A stretch of 64,000 bases of DNA from Heloderma charlesbogerti (GCA_026122225.1 JANEZZ010002887.1:372001-436000); one strand, 5' to 3'; counted from the first letter of the stretch, positions 32,451 through 44,806 are shown. The notes: generated by a model from the letters alone, not told the origin. A program made the numbers and translations.

Positions 32451-32599
32451 AGCGGGGCGTGAGGCGGGGCTGGCAGGCTGCTGCTCTAGCGCCCGCCTCC
32501 GGCCGAGGTGGGGTGACCGGGCGTGGAGAGCGCATTAGCGGTGCTTGAGGGAGGCCCCGCTCACACGTGCGTGTACGCCGCCTGATTGGACATCAGATG

Positions 32600-33460
32600 A
32601 CTCGGCATTTGCCTCGGCGCAACGTTGAGTGTTAGAGCTGCGAAAGCTCATTCACACGTGCTAGTCATCCCTCCCTTGATGTTGCAGTGACGATCACGCA
32701 CGTGTGAATCAACCACCAGAGCTTAATTTCGTTAAAAACAAACACAATTTCAATCTGGGTCGGAAGCCATGGTTCTTAGGAACGTTGCTCCTCTGATGGA
32801 AGGCCCATTTCACTTGTCTTTTCTGCAGAGTAGCCAGAACGCTAGTCACACATAGTATAGGCTATAGGTTATTCATAGGAAGGAATAACTTTGTGCATGC
32901 TTAGAGGCATTTTCTTCAACGTATTCCAGGACTTTCTGAAAGTAGAATCTGGGGCTTACTGAATTCTGGAAGCAGCTTATTTGTGAGTTTTAAGAGCTGT
33001 GTAAATCAGTTTTGTTCTTTTGTTATACTTCAAAATAGCATAGAGTTCTAAAATGACATTTGCCTCCTGGGTGTGTTTTCAAAATGAATTTCATTTTGAG
33101 CTATGCTCATCCAATACATTTTGCCTTATCTGTTAGTACTAGTTATTCATATCAGACACCCTACCCAGTTATATCTATGTTTATTCAGCACTAAGCCCCA
33201 CAGAGTTTAATGGACCTGCTTTCAACTAAGTGCATAGAATCAATTTGCAAAGTGCTTTATACTTGATTGTGTTCAGTCTTGCAAGAAGCTTGTGAAATAT
33301 TGCCATCAGAATCAGTTTGTCTAAGGCTTAGACTCTGGTCATGACAACATGCAAACAGAGTAGACCCATAAAATAAAGCTACAACAATGTTTAAAGAGCT
33401 ACATTCTTAGAATGACATATAAAATCAAAGGCATCAGATATACAAACAATCGACTACATC
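32600..33460. other. Upstream of IGF2R, no gene recognised
   Basis: A palindromic stretch lies just upstream of the island ('ctcacacgtgcgtgtacgcc' at 32,570 and 'cacgcacgtgtgaatcaacc' at 32,696). A diverged copy of the 'ttcaatgggc' short repeat occurs near 33,195. Otherwise nothing recognised. Confidence 0.4.
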
Positions 33461-33464
33461 AGGG

Positions 33465-33585
33465 CTGGAAAACGTCTGGCTGTCCAGATGTTGCTATACT
33501 ACCACTCCCAGCCATTTCCCATGCAAGCTAGGGCTGATGGGAGTTGAAGTCCAAAACATCTGGAGGGGTACAGTCTTCCCACTCC
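33465..33585. repeat. Palindromic MITE, 'catctggagggcacca' family
   Basis: 'ctgtccagatgttgctatac' with 'accactcccagcc' on the left pairs with 'gggctgatgggagttgaagt' 'ccaaaacatctggag' on the right. Confidence 0.7.
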
Positions 33586-34337
33586 TGCAATACATGTTCA
33601 ACTACAAACTTCTGATGCTGTTGTTTAGCAGCACAAGCAAGGAAAAAAACTTTTTCAAGCGCAGGCTTATTCCTGTTCAAAACCAAAAATTCAGTCTAGT
33701 TGAGGTGGCCAGTGATCTCTTCAATACAGTAACTAACCTGGTTATTTAAATATCAGAGTCTTGGATATAGGTTCTTCCGTTAAACCTTGTTCACAGATCA
33801 CGTCTCATGAAAGATTTTGTTCTACCCAAACCATTCACTCATTTGTTGAAATCAAAGCTACCAGTAAATACTTTATGTAGCTTTCAACCCCAGGGGGAAA
33901 AAATGTAAACAGCTGCTACAATAGTATCAGGAATGAATCTGAGCCTGTGGAGATGTTTAGTAGCTCAGATTCAGAATGGGAACAGCCAGAACAGGGGGAG
34001 GCTCCCTCCCTAATGAGCTCAGATATGGCAAGGCCTTCTTCCCAAGACCTTGGCTCATAGATGGCTCAGCCTGAATGGCCCTCCCTTTCCTCCTCCATGA
34101 GAACCCAGGTTTGGGGGGAGGATGAGAGTGAGGGATGTGACTTGCAGGACGCTAGGGTGCATAACAGAGTGAAGCAGGAAAAGTTAGAGCTCAGATGCTC
34201 CACTAGGTTGGCTCCACCGTGAAAGCCTACGTAGGAGGGAGCCACCATAAGGGAAGGGCATTCCTCCAAAGCTAGTCTGGCTGAGAAGTTCTTGCTCAGA
34301 CTGCTGGCAACTTTTCTAACTTCCACTTCTGCTCCTC

Positions 34338-34898
34338 TATTGTTGTTCAGTCGTTCAGTCGTGTCCGACTCTTTGTAACCCCATGGACCATAGCACGTCA
34401 GGCCTTCCTGTCCTGCGCTCTCTCCCGGAGCGTGCTCAAGTCTATATTCATTGCATCAGTGATGCTATCTAGCCATCTCATCCTCTGCCGTCCCTTTCTC
34501 CTTTTGCCTTCAGTCCTTCCCAGCATCAGGGTCTTTTCCAGAGAGTTTTCTCTTCGCATTAGGTGGCCAAAATATTTCAGCTTCAGCTTCAGTATCTGTC
34601 CTTCCAATGAGCACTCAGGGTTGATTTCCTTTAGGATAGATTGATTTGACCTCCTTGCAGTCCAGGGGACTCGTAAGAGTCTTCTCCAGCACCACAGTTC
34701 GAAAGCATCAATTCTTTGGCGCTCAGCCTTACTTATAGCTCTCACAGCCATACGTTACTACTGGGAAAACCATAGCTTTGATTAAACGGACCTTTGTCGG
34801 CAAGGTGATGTCTCTGCTTCTTACTATGCTGTCTAGGTTTGCCATAGCTTTCCTCCCAAGGAGCAAGCGTCTTTTAATTTCATGGCTACAGTCACTGT
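34338..34898 (-). mobile_element. BovB LINE, 5'-truncated copy C
   Basis: Contains only the last ~560 bp: the C-terminal frame (34,398-34,751) reads KAERQRIDAFELWCWRRLL, then SNQSILKEINPECSLEGQIL and TDAMNIDLSTLRERAQDRKA, followed by the 3' end complement 'gttcagtcgttcagtcgtgt'. A few bases are missing near 34,735 relative to the other copies. The 5' truncation near 34,898 fits target-primed reverse transcription. Confidence 0.93.
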
Positions 34899-35162
34899 CA
34901 CTCTTTCGTTGTAATCTGAGAGTTTCCTAGAATTTGCATTTGTAAGGAAGCTGGTCATTAACTAATAAGGAAGTGAGCCTGAAGCCTGTTATCCTGGAGT
35001 GTGTTGATTGCGAAGGGGGAGGATGAAGGAACATGACACATAGGTAGATAGTTTTGTTAACAGGGCAGCCTTATGGTCCCACTTAAACTGGTGTGATGTC
35101 AGTGTAACTAAGGCTGCGCCCCTATACACACTTGCCTGAGAGTACGTCTCATTGAGTTCAGT

Positions 35163-38100
35163 GGGCCGGTTCACATGATCATTGCAGCTCACCATGGCTT
35201 ATTTAACCCACAGTGGATTGCAGCACATGCAAGCAGCCATTTTGAATATTAACCACCTGGGAGGGGATTGCCATGGTTTGTTGTATTGTCTGAACCCAGG
35301 CAGCAGGGTTGTTTGAGAGTTAAACAACCCCCAAATAACCCTAGAACTCACCATGGGTTATTTGAGGGTTGTTTAACCCTCAAAGAACCACTGTCACCCG
35401 GCTTTGGATGACACGAGTTGTTTAACAACCCCCGCCGGCCAGGTTCAGGCGACATGGGAACCCGAGGCTTGAATAGGCAACCCGTGACTTGTACCTTAAG
35501 TCATCATCATCATGGCGATCACTCGTGACCGAGTAAGATTGTCTTCCAAAGATAGAGTCTATATAGATAACTCTTTAAAAGGATTAGACAGATTCATAGA
35601 AGATAGGTCAATCGTCTCTAGCCGTGGGTCTGCAGGTGGCTGTAAAGGCCGATTCTGGATCTACACAGCCTCCTGCAGTGAGGACATAAGTTTCCAGGGG
35701 GAAGGCGGTCACGGTGAGGGTTTGCTTGACGTGCCTTCCGCTGAGCTCGTTTCCCCCTTTCGCTCTGTACTCGTGCTTCTTCAAAGTCCATAGCACCCTT
35801 AATATAGGCTGACCTCCAGTTGGAACGCTCATGAGTTAGAGCTTCCCAGTTCTCAATGCTTATGTTACATTTTTTTAGATTAGCTTTGAGAACATCTTTA
35901 AATCTCTTTTGCTGTCCACCAGTATTCCATTTTCCATTCATAAGTTGGGAATAGACTAACTGCTTTAGAAGACGATAATCAGGCATTCGAACAACATGGC
36001 CGATCCAGCAAAGTTGATGTTGGAGAATCATTGTTTCAACTCTGGTGGTCTTTGCTTCTTCCAGTACACTCACATTAGTCCGTCTGTCTTCCCAAGTAAT
36101 TTGCAGAATTTTTCGGAGGCAGCGTTGGTGGAATTTTTTGAGAAGTTGGGAGTGGCGTTTATAGATGGTCCATGTTTCACAGGAGTACAGTATGGTTGGT
36201 AGTACAATGGCTTTGTAAACAAGCATTTTGGTCTCCCTGCGAATGTCCCAATCCTCGAACGCTCTACGCTTCATTCGGGGGAATGCTACAGTCGCAGAGC
36301 CCAGGCGATGCTGAATTTCAGCGTCGATGTCGGCTATTGTGGAGAGATGGCTGCCAAGATAAGAAAAGTGATCGACATTTTCCAGCATCACACCATTAAG
36401 CTGGATTGATGGCGCTACAGAGGGATTGGTTTGTGCTTGCTGGTAAAGCACTTTGGTTTTTTTGATGTTAAGTGAAAGGCCGGGCTTTTCATATGCTTCT
36501 GCGAAGATGTTTAGGATAGTTTGGAGATTTTCTTCTGAATGTGCACAGATTACGTTATCATCAGCATATTGAAGTTCTATGACAGAGGATGTAATTACCT
36601 TACTTTTTGCTTTCAGCCTACTGAGATTAAAAAGTTTTCCATCTGTTCGATATATGATTTCTACACCAGTGGGAAGTTTCCCTTCAACAAGTTGTAGAAT
36701 CATAGCAATGAAGACAGCAAGTAAGGTTGGAGCAATAATGCATCCCTGTTTAACGCCTGATCCCACTTTGAATGGATCACTTTGAGAGCCATTGTTATCC
36801 AAGATTGTTGCCGTCATGGAGGAGCCGCAAGATTTTCACAAATTTATTAGGGCACCTGGTTTTCAGAAGGATGGTCCAGAGAGCAGTATGATTTACAGTG
36901 CCGAAGGCCTTAGTCAGATCAATAAACACCATGTACAGGGGTTGGTTTTGCTCCCTGCATTTTTCTTGGAGCTGTTGTGCGGTGAAGATCATATCCACTG
37001 TCCCCCTGGAAGGGCGGAAGCCATTTTGGGATTCAGGGAGGATGTCTTCTGAGATACGTAGAAGGCGGTTTGCGAGGATCCTTGCCAGGATTTTGCCTGC
37101 CGTAGCTAGAAGGGAGATGCCTCGATAGTTTCCACAATCTGTTCTATCACCCTTTTTAAAGAGAGTGATAATTATGGCATCCCTGAAGTCTGCTGGGATC
37201 TCCTCCCTCATCCAGATTTTTTCGATGAGCTTGTGAAGCTGTTGTGTAGCTTCAGGCCCACCTTCTTTAAGGACTTCAGCAGGGATCCCATTGGGTCCAC
37301 TAGCTTTATTATTTTTCATTTGGTTAATGCTTTACTAACTTCCTCCAAACTAGGGGATACTGCAAGCTCATCTCTGGTTTGTTTTTGTGGGATTTGTGAG
37401 AAAACCTCATCAGCCACAATAGAGTTACAGTTAAGGAGGTTGTGGTAATGCTCTTTCCAACGCAGCTTTATCCTTTAGAAGTTTGGCACCATCTATTGAG
37501 CATAAGGGTTTTGTACCATGGTTTGTTGGTCCGTAGGTGGCCTTTGTGGCATTAAAAAAAAACCCGTGCATCATGGGCATCTGCAAAATGCTGGATTTCC
37601 TGAGCTTTCTTTCTCCACCAGGTGTTCTTAAGTTCTCTAGTTCTTCTTTGGACCTCGGCCTTTGCACTGGTGTAGATTTTTTTCTTAGCGGCACAGTTGA
37701 TGTCTTTTTGCCATATTTGGAAAGCTTTCCTTTTCTTATCAATAATATGTTCAATCTCCCTATCACTCTCATCAAACCAGCCCTGATGTTTCTTAGTTAG
37801 GTGTCCGATAGTTTGTTCGCAGGCTGCGATAATTGAAGTCTTCAGTTTATTCCAGTGTTCCTCGACATTTTCAGGGGTTTCCATAGGTAGATGTTCCTTG
37901 AGGGTTGTTTGAAAGCAGGCTCGCTTAATAGGGTCTTGAAGGGCTTGGGTGTTCATTTTATGCTTTGATTTTCTTCCTTGGAGCCTACATTGAGGGACAA
38001 TCTTAATGGCCATCGTGGAACGAATTAATCGATGGTCTGTCCAGCAGTCATCAGCATTCGTCATGGCTCTAGTGAGGAGTACATGATCGCAGTGGTCTCT

Positions 38101-39503
38101 GGCATGGATAATTACATAATCTAGAAGATGCCAGTGCTTCAACCGGGGGATGCTTCCATGAAGTTTTAAATTTATTTTTCTGATGAAAAAGTGTGTTGGT
38201 AATGACAAGATTATGCTCTGCACATTTAGTCAGAAGTAGAATTCCATTCTGGTTGCTATTGCCGACTCCTTCTTTCCCAGTGGTCCCTGGCCACAAATCA
38301 AAATCAGGCCCAACTCTTGCATTGAAATCGCCCAGGAGGATGATTTTATCCTCCTTAGGTATCTCTGATAAGATGGTGTCCAGTTGGGAGTAAAAATTTT
38401 CTTTGATGTCTTCATCACATCTAATGTTGGTGCATAGGCACTTAGAATAGTTGCCTGCTGGTTTTTGGCGAGCTTTATTTGGAGGGTTGAGAGTCTTTCA
38501 TTAATGCCAGTAGGAACTTCTGACAAGAGCTTCATAAGATCATTTTTAATAGCAAAGCCTACTCCATGTATTCGTCGTTCTTGTTCAGGCAGTCCTTTCC
38601 AGAAGAAGGTGTAACCTCCTTTTTCTTCCTTCAGTTGTCCCTCTCCTGCTCTTTGAGTTTCTTGGAGTGCTGCTATGTCAATGTTAAAATGTCTCAGCTC
38701 CTTTGCAATGATGGCAGTCCTGCGTTCAGGGCGTTCACTATCTGTATTGTCCAGCAGTGTCTGTATATTCCATGTTCCAAAGTTAATTTGTCTTTTGTGA
38801 CCGCTAAATGGTGACCCCACTGGACACGGTAATCCAGTCAGGGAGAAGATGAGGCAGACTATGTTTAGGGCACCTTTACTAGCCCCCTCACCATACAGGA
38901 TGAGCAGAGTAGATCCTGAATAGGACTGCTCAGTCATGGATACAGCTGCCGAACTACTCAACTGCCTCAATCTTTGAGTCAGGATGACTGAATCTGTATC
39001 CACCACCCAAGTGCCAGTCCATGACTAGGGGCTTCCGGATTTCACAGTCCTGCCCCCGTTGCCATTCACTGTTCGCCATGGGACTTTTGGTTGGTTGGGT
39101 TTAGATTGGAAGATGCCTGTGTGTGAATTTATTTTATGTGTGGAGATCAGTGCACAATGATCAACACACAGTCTTCACAGAAAGGGCTCTAATTCAATGG
39201 CATGAATATCATGACAATTGTTGGTCCTTTATCTGCTGCAGCCTTCATCCACCTTCTCAGCCTTTGTAACATACACCTTGTTATCTTCCGCCTGTTCTGC
39301 CGCTGAGGACATTCTTGGATTGTTCTTTGTCTGGTTCCTCCCCCTTGACCTTGCTGCCGTGGGTGATGCTGCTGGGAGTACATAACTCCCGACAGCTTCG
39401 CTCACAGGGTTCATTGGAACACACAAGCCCACTCACCACAGTAAGGTGAAGATCCAGCGAGTAAGCCATGGTGGGCTACGGTGATCATGTAAACCAGGTC
39501 AAC
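35163..39503. repeat. Foldback MITE ('AACAACCC' family) split by an RTE-like LINE
   Basis: Left part 35,163-35,498: starts 'gggccggttcacatgatcat' 'tgcagctcaccatggctt', with internal palindromes 'ggttgtttgagagttaaaca' and 'gagggttgtttaaccctcaa'. The other end lies at 39,462-39,503, 'aagccatggtgggctacggt' 'gatcatgtaaaccagg', the reverse complement of the left end. The LINE occupies the space between. Confidence 0.7.
35500..39450 (-). mobile_element. RTE-like non-LTR retrotransposon with C-terminal zinc finger (broken)
   Basis: Minus strand, close to full length. In protein order: 5' leader near 39,230-39,420; AP endonuclease at 38,230-39,006 (NFGTWNIQTLLDNTDSERPE, DIAALQETQRAGEGQL, GVGFAIKNDLM) continuing in other frames at 38,069-38,296 and 37,552-38,223; reverse transcriptase at 36,795-37,319 (DFRDAIIITLFKKGDRTDCG, NYRGISLLATAGKILARIL, FIDLTKAFGTVNH) and 35,618-36,817 (VKQGCIIAPTLLAVF, catalytic QYADDNVICAHSEE). 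The C-terminus carries a C2H2 finger, CPHCRRLCRSRIGLYSHLQTH. The 3' end is a (TGA/ATG)n tail at 35,500-35,513. At least four frameshifts make it dead. Clade assignment (RTE/RTE-X-like) is from memory of related proteins and is tentative. Confidence 0.8.
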
Positions 39504-40075
39504 GAGGTTTACATCCATATCGACATGCAGAGGATTGCGCTGTAAGGCTATTGGCACTTTCCTAGGAGTTAGCTCCATTGAACACAGTGGGAATTACTTC
39601 CAACTAAGCATGCATAGCATTGCACTACTAGGTGGGAAACTATGCACTCCCAGCACAAAAACTTGGAAGAAAATAACAGCAGTACAAACAACAGAAAGCA
39701 TAGGGACTCTACCACCCACCACACACACAAGCAGACACACCAAGCATAGAGCAACATGCTGCCAATGGCCCCATGTTAGCCATGCATATACTGAGCCAAT
39801 CCACATATGGTCACAGCCAGGGAATGAGACAAGAACATCCTCCACTGCGTAAACTACCATGGTGCAACCAGCAAGTGCTCAGCAACTGAGGGCCCATCTA
39901 CGTGGAGATGGTTTCTGAGGCGATTTCATTTAAATCCAGTTTTTTATGAGCTCGGGTTTGCTCCTCCCACTACAAGTGTAGCCAGCAAAGTGGCGTAGAT
40001 AATGGGATGGAGGTTGAACCCATCACAGTAGAGATTTTTAGATAACTTGGTGGTGTTGAAACCTTCGCCATTCAC

Positions 40076-40546
40076 GATTGTGGCCAAGCCGCTGCCCATA
40101 CCCCTTTCCCCTTGCCAGTGACAGCCCCTCCTATAGTGCCCAAATGGCACCTCGGAGGGGCTGTTATCTACCCCCATCATCCTCGCTGATCCCCCCCTTC
40201 CTGGCTCTGATTGCAATCAGGGTCAGGTCCCTTTTTTGTTTATTTTCCCAATCCCGCAAAAACGGAATGGGGAAACTTTTCCCACACCTCCCCATAATGA
40301 GGGAACGTGCGCAAATGGGGCTCTTTTTCATTTCCCCCCCTTCTGTTGCAGGTGCACAGTAGCAGGAAACTGAAGGATACCGGCCTGCTCCCCTGCATGT
40401 TGCCAAAGCATACGGGTGCAGGCGGGGAGAGCCAGTATCCAGCCCCGTGATTCCTGGCTCTGCTTTGCTGCAGTCAGCTGCCAAAAGCAAAGCTGAGACA
40501 GCAATGCCTATGGGGAGGTGGGAAAGTGCCCCAAACAAAGTTTCCC
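40076..40546. repeat. GC-rich duplicated block, unit 1
   Basis: Direct repeat of 40,783-41,252. Shared landmarks: 'cccctttccccttgccagtg', 'ctgatccccc' with 'ccttcctggctctgat', 'gtgcgcaaatggggctcttt' and 'tggggaggtgggaaagtgcc'. Similarity is about 80% by eye. Confidence 0.85.
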
Positions 40547-40782
40547 AAACCAACCATCCTTGGTTAGTGTGTTGTGCAAACTCAGACCACGCTTCTCAGG
40601 GCAGGTTGTTTTTCCCAGACAACCCACCCTGAGAACCCAGAGTCTGCAGAATGGGTTATTTTACCCATGATGGGTTGGTGTGTCATCTACCAGCCCATCA
40701 TGGGTAAAGGGCATCAGGCAGTGAGCTGCTTGGCAAGAGCAGCAGAAACCCCTGCCACTCATGCCCAGCAGGGCCGTGATTA

Positions 40783-41252
40783 CGACCAAGCTGCTGCCCA
40801 TAACCCTTTCCCCTTGCCAGTGACAGCTGCTCCAGTGGTGCTCAAATGGCACCTCAGAGGGGCTGTCACCCACCCCCTTCATCCCCGCTGATCCCCCCTT
40901 CCTGGCTCTGATCGCGACTGCAGTCAGGGTCGGGACCTTTTTTGGTTTATTTTCCTGGTCCTGTTTTTGCACGAAAACGGGACCGGGAAGCTTTTCCCAC
41001 ACTTCCCTGTAAGCAAGGCATGTGCGCAAATGGGGCTCTTTTGAATTTTTTTCCTCCTCAGTTTCCTGCCGCTGTGCAAGTGCGCAGCAGCATGAAACCA
41101 ATGGATACTGGGTTGCATCCCTGCATATTGCCGAACATGGAGCAGGGAGGCGGGAAGAGCCGGTATCCAGCCCTGTGATTGCTTTGCTGCCGTCAGCTGT
41201 CAAAAGCAAGGCAGGGGCAGCGATGCCTGTGGGGAGGTGGGAAAGTGCCCCA
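40783..41252. repeat. GC-rich duplicated block, unit 2
   Basis: Second unit, offset about 707 bp from the first. Long open frames on both strands in this block are low-complexity and are not supported as genes. An 'AACAACCC'-type MITE-like segment lies between the units (40,540-40,700). Confidence 0.85.
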
Positions 41253-41301
41253 TTTCTACTGAAGAGGTGGGGTGCCTGGCACAGTGAGGGGTGGGAGGGG
41301 G

Positions 41302-41387
41302 TGCCTGCCCCCCTCCCCATGCCTGCCCCCCTCCCCATGCCTGCCCCCCTCCCCATGCCTGCCCCCCTCCCCATGCCTGCCCCCCCG
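41302..41387. repeat. 18-bp minisatellite
   Basis: Nearly five perfect head-to-tail units of 'gcctgcccccctccccat', giving a hexapeptide repeat in any frame. C-rich on the plus strand. Confidence 0.95.
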
Positions 41388-41527
41388 CTTCTTCAAAAGA
41401 AACATCGCACAACAATTTTTAAAAGACATTTCCTCATTCCAATCTTGCACAAGATCGGAATGAAGAAATTAAAAAAAATATGGAAAGGGTGGAGCGGGGA
41501 GTGGATGCCCAAGTGTGCTGGCCCACC

Positions 41528-41654
41528 CAGCATGAATAGGGAATCCACAGGTAAGTGGGTGTTTTAGACCCTTCTCCTAACCCCCACCCTGCAGTGTGGG
41601 AGAAAGGAAAAGAGTCTTAAACACCCACTTACCTGTGGGTTCCTCATTCGTGCT
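41528..41654. repeat. Inverted repeat with ~43-bp arms
   Basis: Left arm 'agcatgaatagggaatccac' 'aggtaagtgggtgttt' (41,528-41,566) pairs with 'aaacacccacttacctgtgg' 'gttcctcattcgtgct' (41,619-41,654). A smaller dyad, 'cattccaatcttg' / 'caagatcggaatg', lies at 41,433-41,461. Confidence 0.8.
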
Positions 41655-41817
41655 AGGGTGCATGAATATGAATACTGCTTGTGCATGAATATGAATTATG
41701 AAATACCATTGTGAGTTTTACCACCTTCTGTTTCTCACAATCCTAATGCAATACAAACCTATCCATTTTCTTGTCACCAACAGATGCCATGACAGGTTGC
41801 TTCACTGCAAACTGTAA

Positions 41818-42210
41818 GCATCTCTACGTCAGCCTGAAATCCTGTATTTAAAATGGGGCTTTTTGCTTCCATTTTAAATGCAGGATCACAGCTGACTCCC
41901 TTTACATGCACTTCCTCCCGCCTCCTTTCCCTCTTATTTGAGTCTTCCATGTTTCATTATACAGCCGCTGGATGGCTCTGTGGTATAGCTCCTCTTATTG
42001 CAAGTTTTCCTCTTTTCACAGAGGGAACTCAAGCAGAACGCAAGCACTGTAATTTGATAGCTCATTATCTCTGTTCTTTTTACAAATGGAATAAAGGTCA
42101 TTTAGTGCGGGAGACGCCCTGGAGGTTTACAATGTCATCTAAAGGACCCGCAAACTTCCATGGGTAACCAATCTCAATAGGAGGATAAAAGCTCTGTGTG
42201 AAGAAGCCCT
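41818..42210 (+). repeat. ~390-bp dispersed repeat, copy 1
   Basis: Three copies in the same orientation occur here, at 55,546-55,910 and at 63,757 to the window edge. Shared landmarks: 'ttttaaatgcaggatcac', 'gagggaactcaagcagaa', 'taatttgatagctcattatc', 'gataaaggtcatttagtgc' or close variants, and the end 'gtgaagaagccc'. Short possible terminal inverted repeats: start 'gcatctctac', end complement 'gggcttcttcac'. No long open frame. Probably a non-autonomous DNA transposon. Confidence 0.8.
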
Positions 42211-42484
42211 TTGACAATGCAAACTGTTGCAGCATTATATCGTCGAATTAAGGAGATGAAATTGTTTTGGACATCGTTTATGGCCTTCCATCTGCTTTTT
42301 GTATGTCACTGTGTTTTTTCTCTTGGTTCTCAGTCTACATGATTCCATTTTGGTTTTTTAAACATGAACTGAGTAAGTATGGTGTTTTGCTGACAAAAGC
42401 AAAGAAGAATGTATTATGTATATAATGATTTATATAGGTTATATGATATTTTATTTTTATACAAGATTACAGGTTCTGACTAAA

Positions 42485-42802
42485 ATGCCGGAAATGATGC
42501 TGATTGGAGATAGGGTATATTCTACTGTATTCGCTAATTGGCAATTATGACGGTGCCCAGACTTTATTACTTACCTGGGAATACTTATCCCTAGAGAGAT
42601 ATCTCAAATGATTAAGCTAAATTTAAGTAAGTTGATTAATGCTATTTCACAAGATACAGATAGATGGGCATCTTTGAAGTTGAGTTTGTGAGGTAAGGTT
42701 AATGCACTTAAGACGAATAGTATACCTCGAATTGTTTACGTTACACATGGGATTCCTTTTCTTATATCTGGCAAATATTTCCAAAACCTTAATGCTTTGT
42801 TT

Positions 42803-42848
<46 letters not shown>

Positions 42849-43325
42849 TGGTGGGGGGTCCTTTCCACCAAGAATATGTTTGAAAAGGATGCAACTCCCA
42901 ATTAAAGAGGGTGGGTTTGACTTTCCAGATCTTATTATATATCATCAGGCTTATCCGCTGACCTGCACTAAATTTTGGTCTTTTCCACTTAAATTCAAGT
43001 TTCTGCTTTTTCAGCCACAGAGTTCCCTTTGCTGTGGAAAATACTTATTGAAGCCAACCAGGTACATCGACCCACAAGTCATGGTTATAAATGTCTATTC
43101 TCAGTGAATAAATATGATACACAGGGTCTTAAGCAGGAGTGGAACCGGGAACTGGTTTGTCCTATTTTGCCTAATCAGTGGATCGCTGCTTTGGCATCTG
43201 TATCTAATGTGCCCGTGGATCTTTGGCTGCGTCTTATTCAGCAAAAACTCTTGTTTGGGTCTATTGGATGCCACAACGTCTCTTTAATAAAGATTTGTCT
43301 AACTCAGCTAATTAAGAAAGCAGGA
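42485..43325 (+). mobile_element. L1-type LINE fragment, ORF2 C-terminal half
   Basis: Degenerate frames encode the end of the reverse transcriptase and following domain: MIKLNLSKLINAISQDTDRW (42,610-42,670), then GKVNALKTNSIPRIVYVTH, then KRMQLPIKEGGFDFPDLIIY (42,882-42,940), and RLIQQKLLFGSIGCHNVS near 43,230. Between the second and third blocks the sequence has expanded into a (CA)n tract. Frameshifts and stops are present. Confidence 0.8.
42806..42844. repeat. (CA)n microsatellite inside L1
   Basis: About nineteen CA units interrupting the L1 ORF2 remnant. Confidence 0.95.
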
Positions 43326-44806
43326 GGTGAGCATCCAAAGTAGACCATAAAGAAGAGGAACGGGTTCTCAGGATGCAAAAATAAATTTATTGTAGAAAGC
43401 CCAATGCTTTTCAGCCCTTTTTCCTTATTCTTAGGCCTCCTTCAGGGGCTGTAACATTAATGGTAATAAAATTTACAAATAGGACAACACACATAAAACA
43501 TTACTGAAATACAAATTGCCACAGGCACTAATGCATATATAACATTTTAAAACTATATAAAACCTGCTTTATTACTAAGAATAGCATATAAGTTCATACT
43601 TACTAAAGAAAAAGTTCTGCAGAATTTTTTCAGCAAAAGATTGTCTCCTGTGGCAATCTAGGCGACTGGAAAAGATGTTTCTCGAATCCTATCTTATACT
43701 CAAGACATCCGGTCGACGCCGTGTTGCTCTGGCAAGCATTGTGCAGAGGCTCCGCAGGTTGCCCCCTCAAACAGCTTTTAAAAGGTTGAAACCCTTTTCA
43801 TCTTCCCCTGGAATTAAAAGGGGAAGCTAGGGTACCATCTAGATAAGATCTTGGAAGAACAACTCGTTTTGCGAAGCGGCAGAAGGGCTGGACTCTAAGG
43901 TTAGTTTTTCTGGAGTGTCATCTACTCAAAGCTTTTTTGAAACTCCTACATAGTGAGGAGAATTCAAGGCTGACGAGCACCAATTTTAGTTAGTAATTTT
44001 GAATTGAAAATAACATCTAAGGACCTGCAAAATCTGTTTAAGTGACTGTACCTATTTCTACTTGCTTTGTCTTTGGAAGAGCGGGATGGAAGCATCAAAG
44101 GGAAGGAAGGAAGCTGTGGGACCACCACCGACCCCCTCCAACTCCCCCCTTGCCAAAGGTTTTTAAAGATCCTGCAGATGTAGGGGAGGTACTGACTTTG
44201 ATAAAAACTCTGTCTTTTCAACTAGCAGAACAGGCTAAGAGGCTGGATACAATCCAAGATTCCATTACTATCCTTCAAGGGGCTGCGTATTTAATAGCTC
44301 TTGGCAAAAGACGGAACTGAAGGTTAATGCCCTCCAAGAACAGATTTCTGTGCAAGAAACTACTATGCAAGCCTGTCATAATATCCTGTCTGCTAGAATT
44401 TCCCAACTGGAGGCATATTCATGCAGAGCAAACCTGCGTGTCTTGGGTATTAAAAGATGTGCCTGATGGGATAAGCCTGCCTAAATTCCTGGATAAATTT
44501 CTGCATGAGCTACTTGTTTTGCCAGCTGATTATTTACTTGATACTGAGCATGCATACCGTGTTCCAGGTGCAGTTCGTGGCACCAATGGGACTGCAGCTG
44601 TCATAGTCCAATTTGCAAGAGTCTCTACAAAAAATCATATTCTTCATTTGGCAAGAGAAATGAAAGGACTTTTGTGGGGGCCAGCTCAAGATAAAGTTAT
44701 GCTATTTCCAGATTACACTAAAGAAATCGCTGACAAAAGAAGGCAATTTACCAAGGCAAGAAATCAGGCAAGACAAATGAATTCACAATATCATATCAAA
44801 TACCCT

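Larger units (their letters stand above)
31850..32580. promoter_or_regulatory. IGF2R: CpG island covering the IGF2R promoter and exon 1
   Basis: Sharp rise in G+C and CpG content compared with the AT-rich flanks, with many CG dinucleotides (for example the 'gcggccgcgcccgcagccc' stretch near 32,011). It covers exon 1, the start of intron 1 and about 300 bp upstream of the start codon. No TATA box is seen at a suitable distance, as expected for a housekeeping lysosomal-sorting gene with dispersed starts. Confidence 0.8.

Noticed and set aside
38566..38814. Short open frame rich in Ser/Leu inside the RTE-like region
   Set aside because: Antisense of the endonuclease segment on the minus strand.
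40164..41567. Several frames of 100-240 codons in the GC-rich block, one with a repeated hexapeptide
   Set aside because: Produced by the direct duplication and an 18-bp minisatellite; they occur on both strands and in several frames, and no start context or homology supports them.
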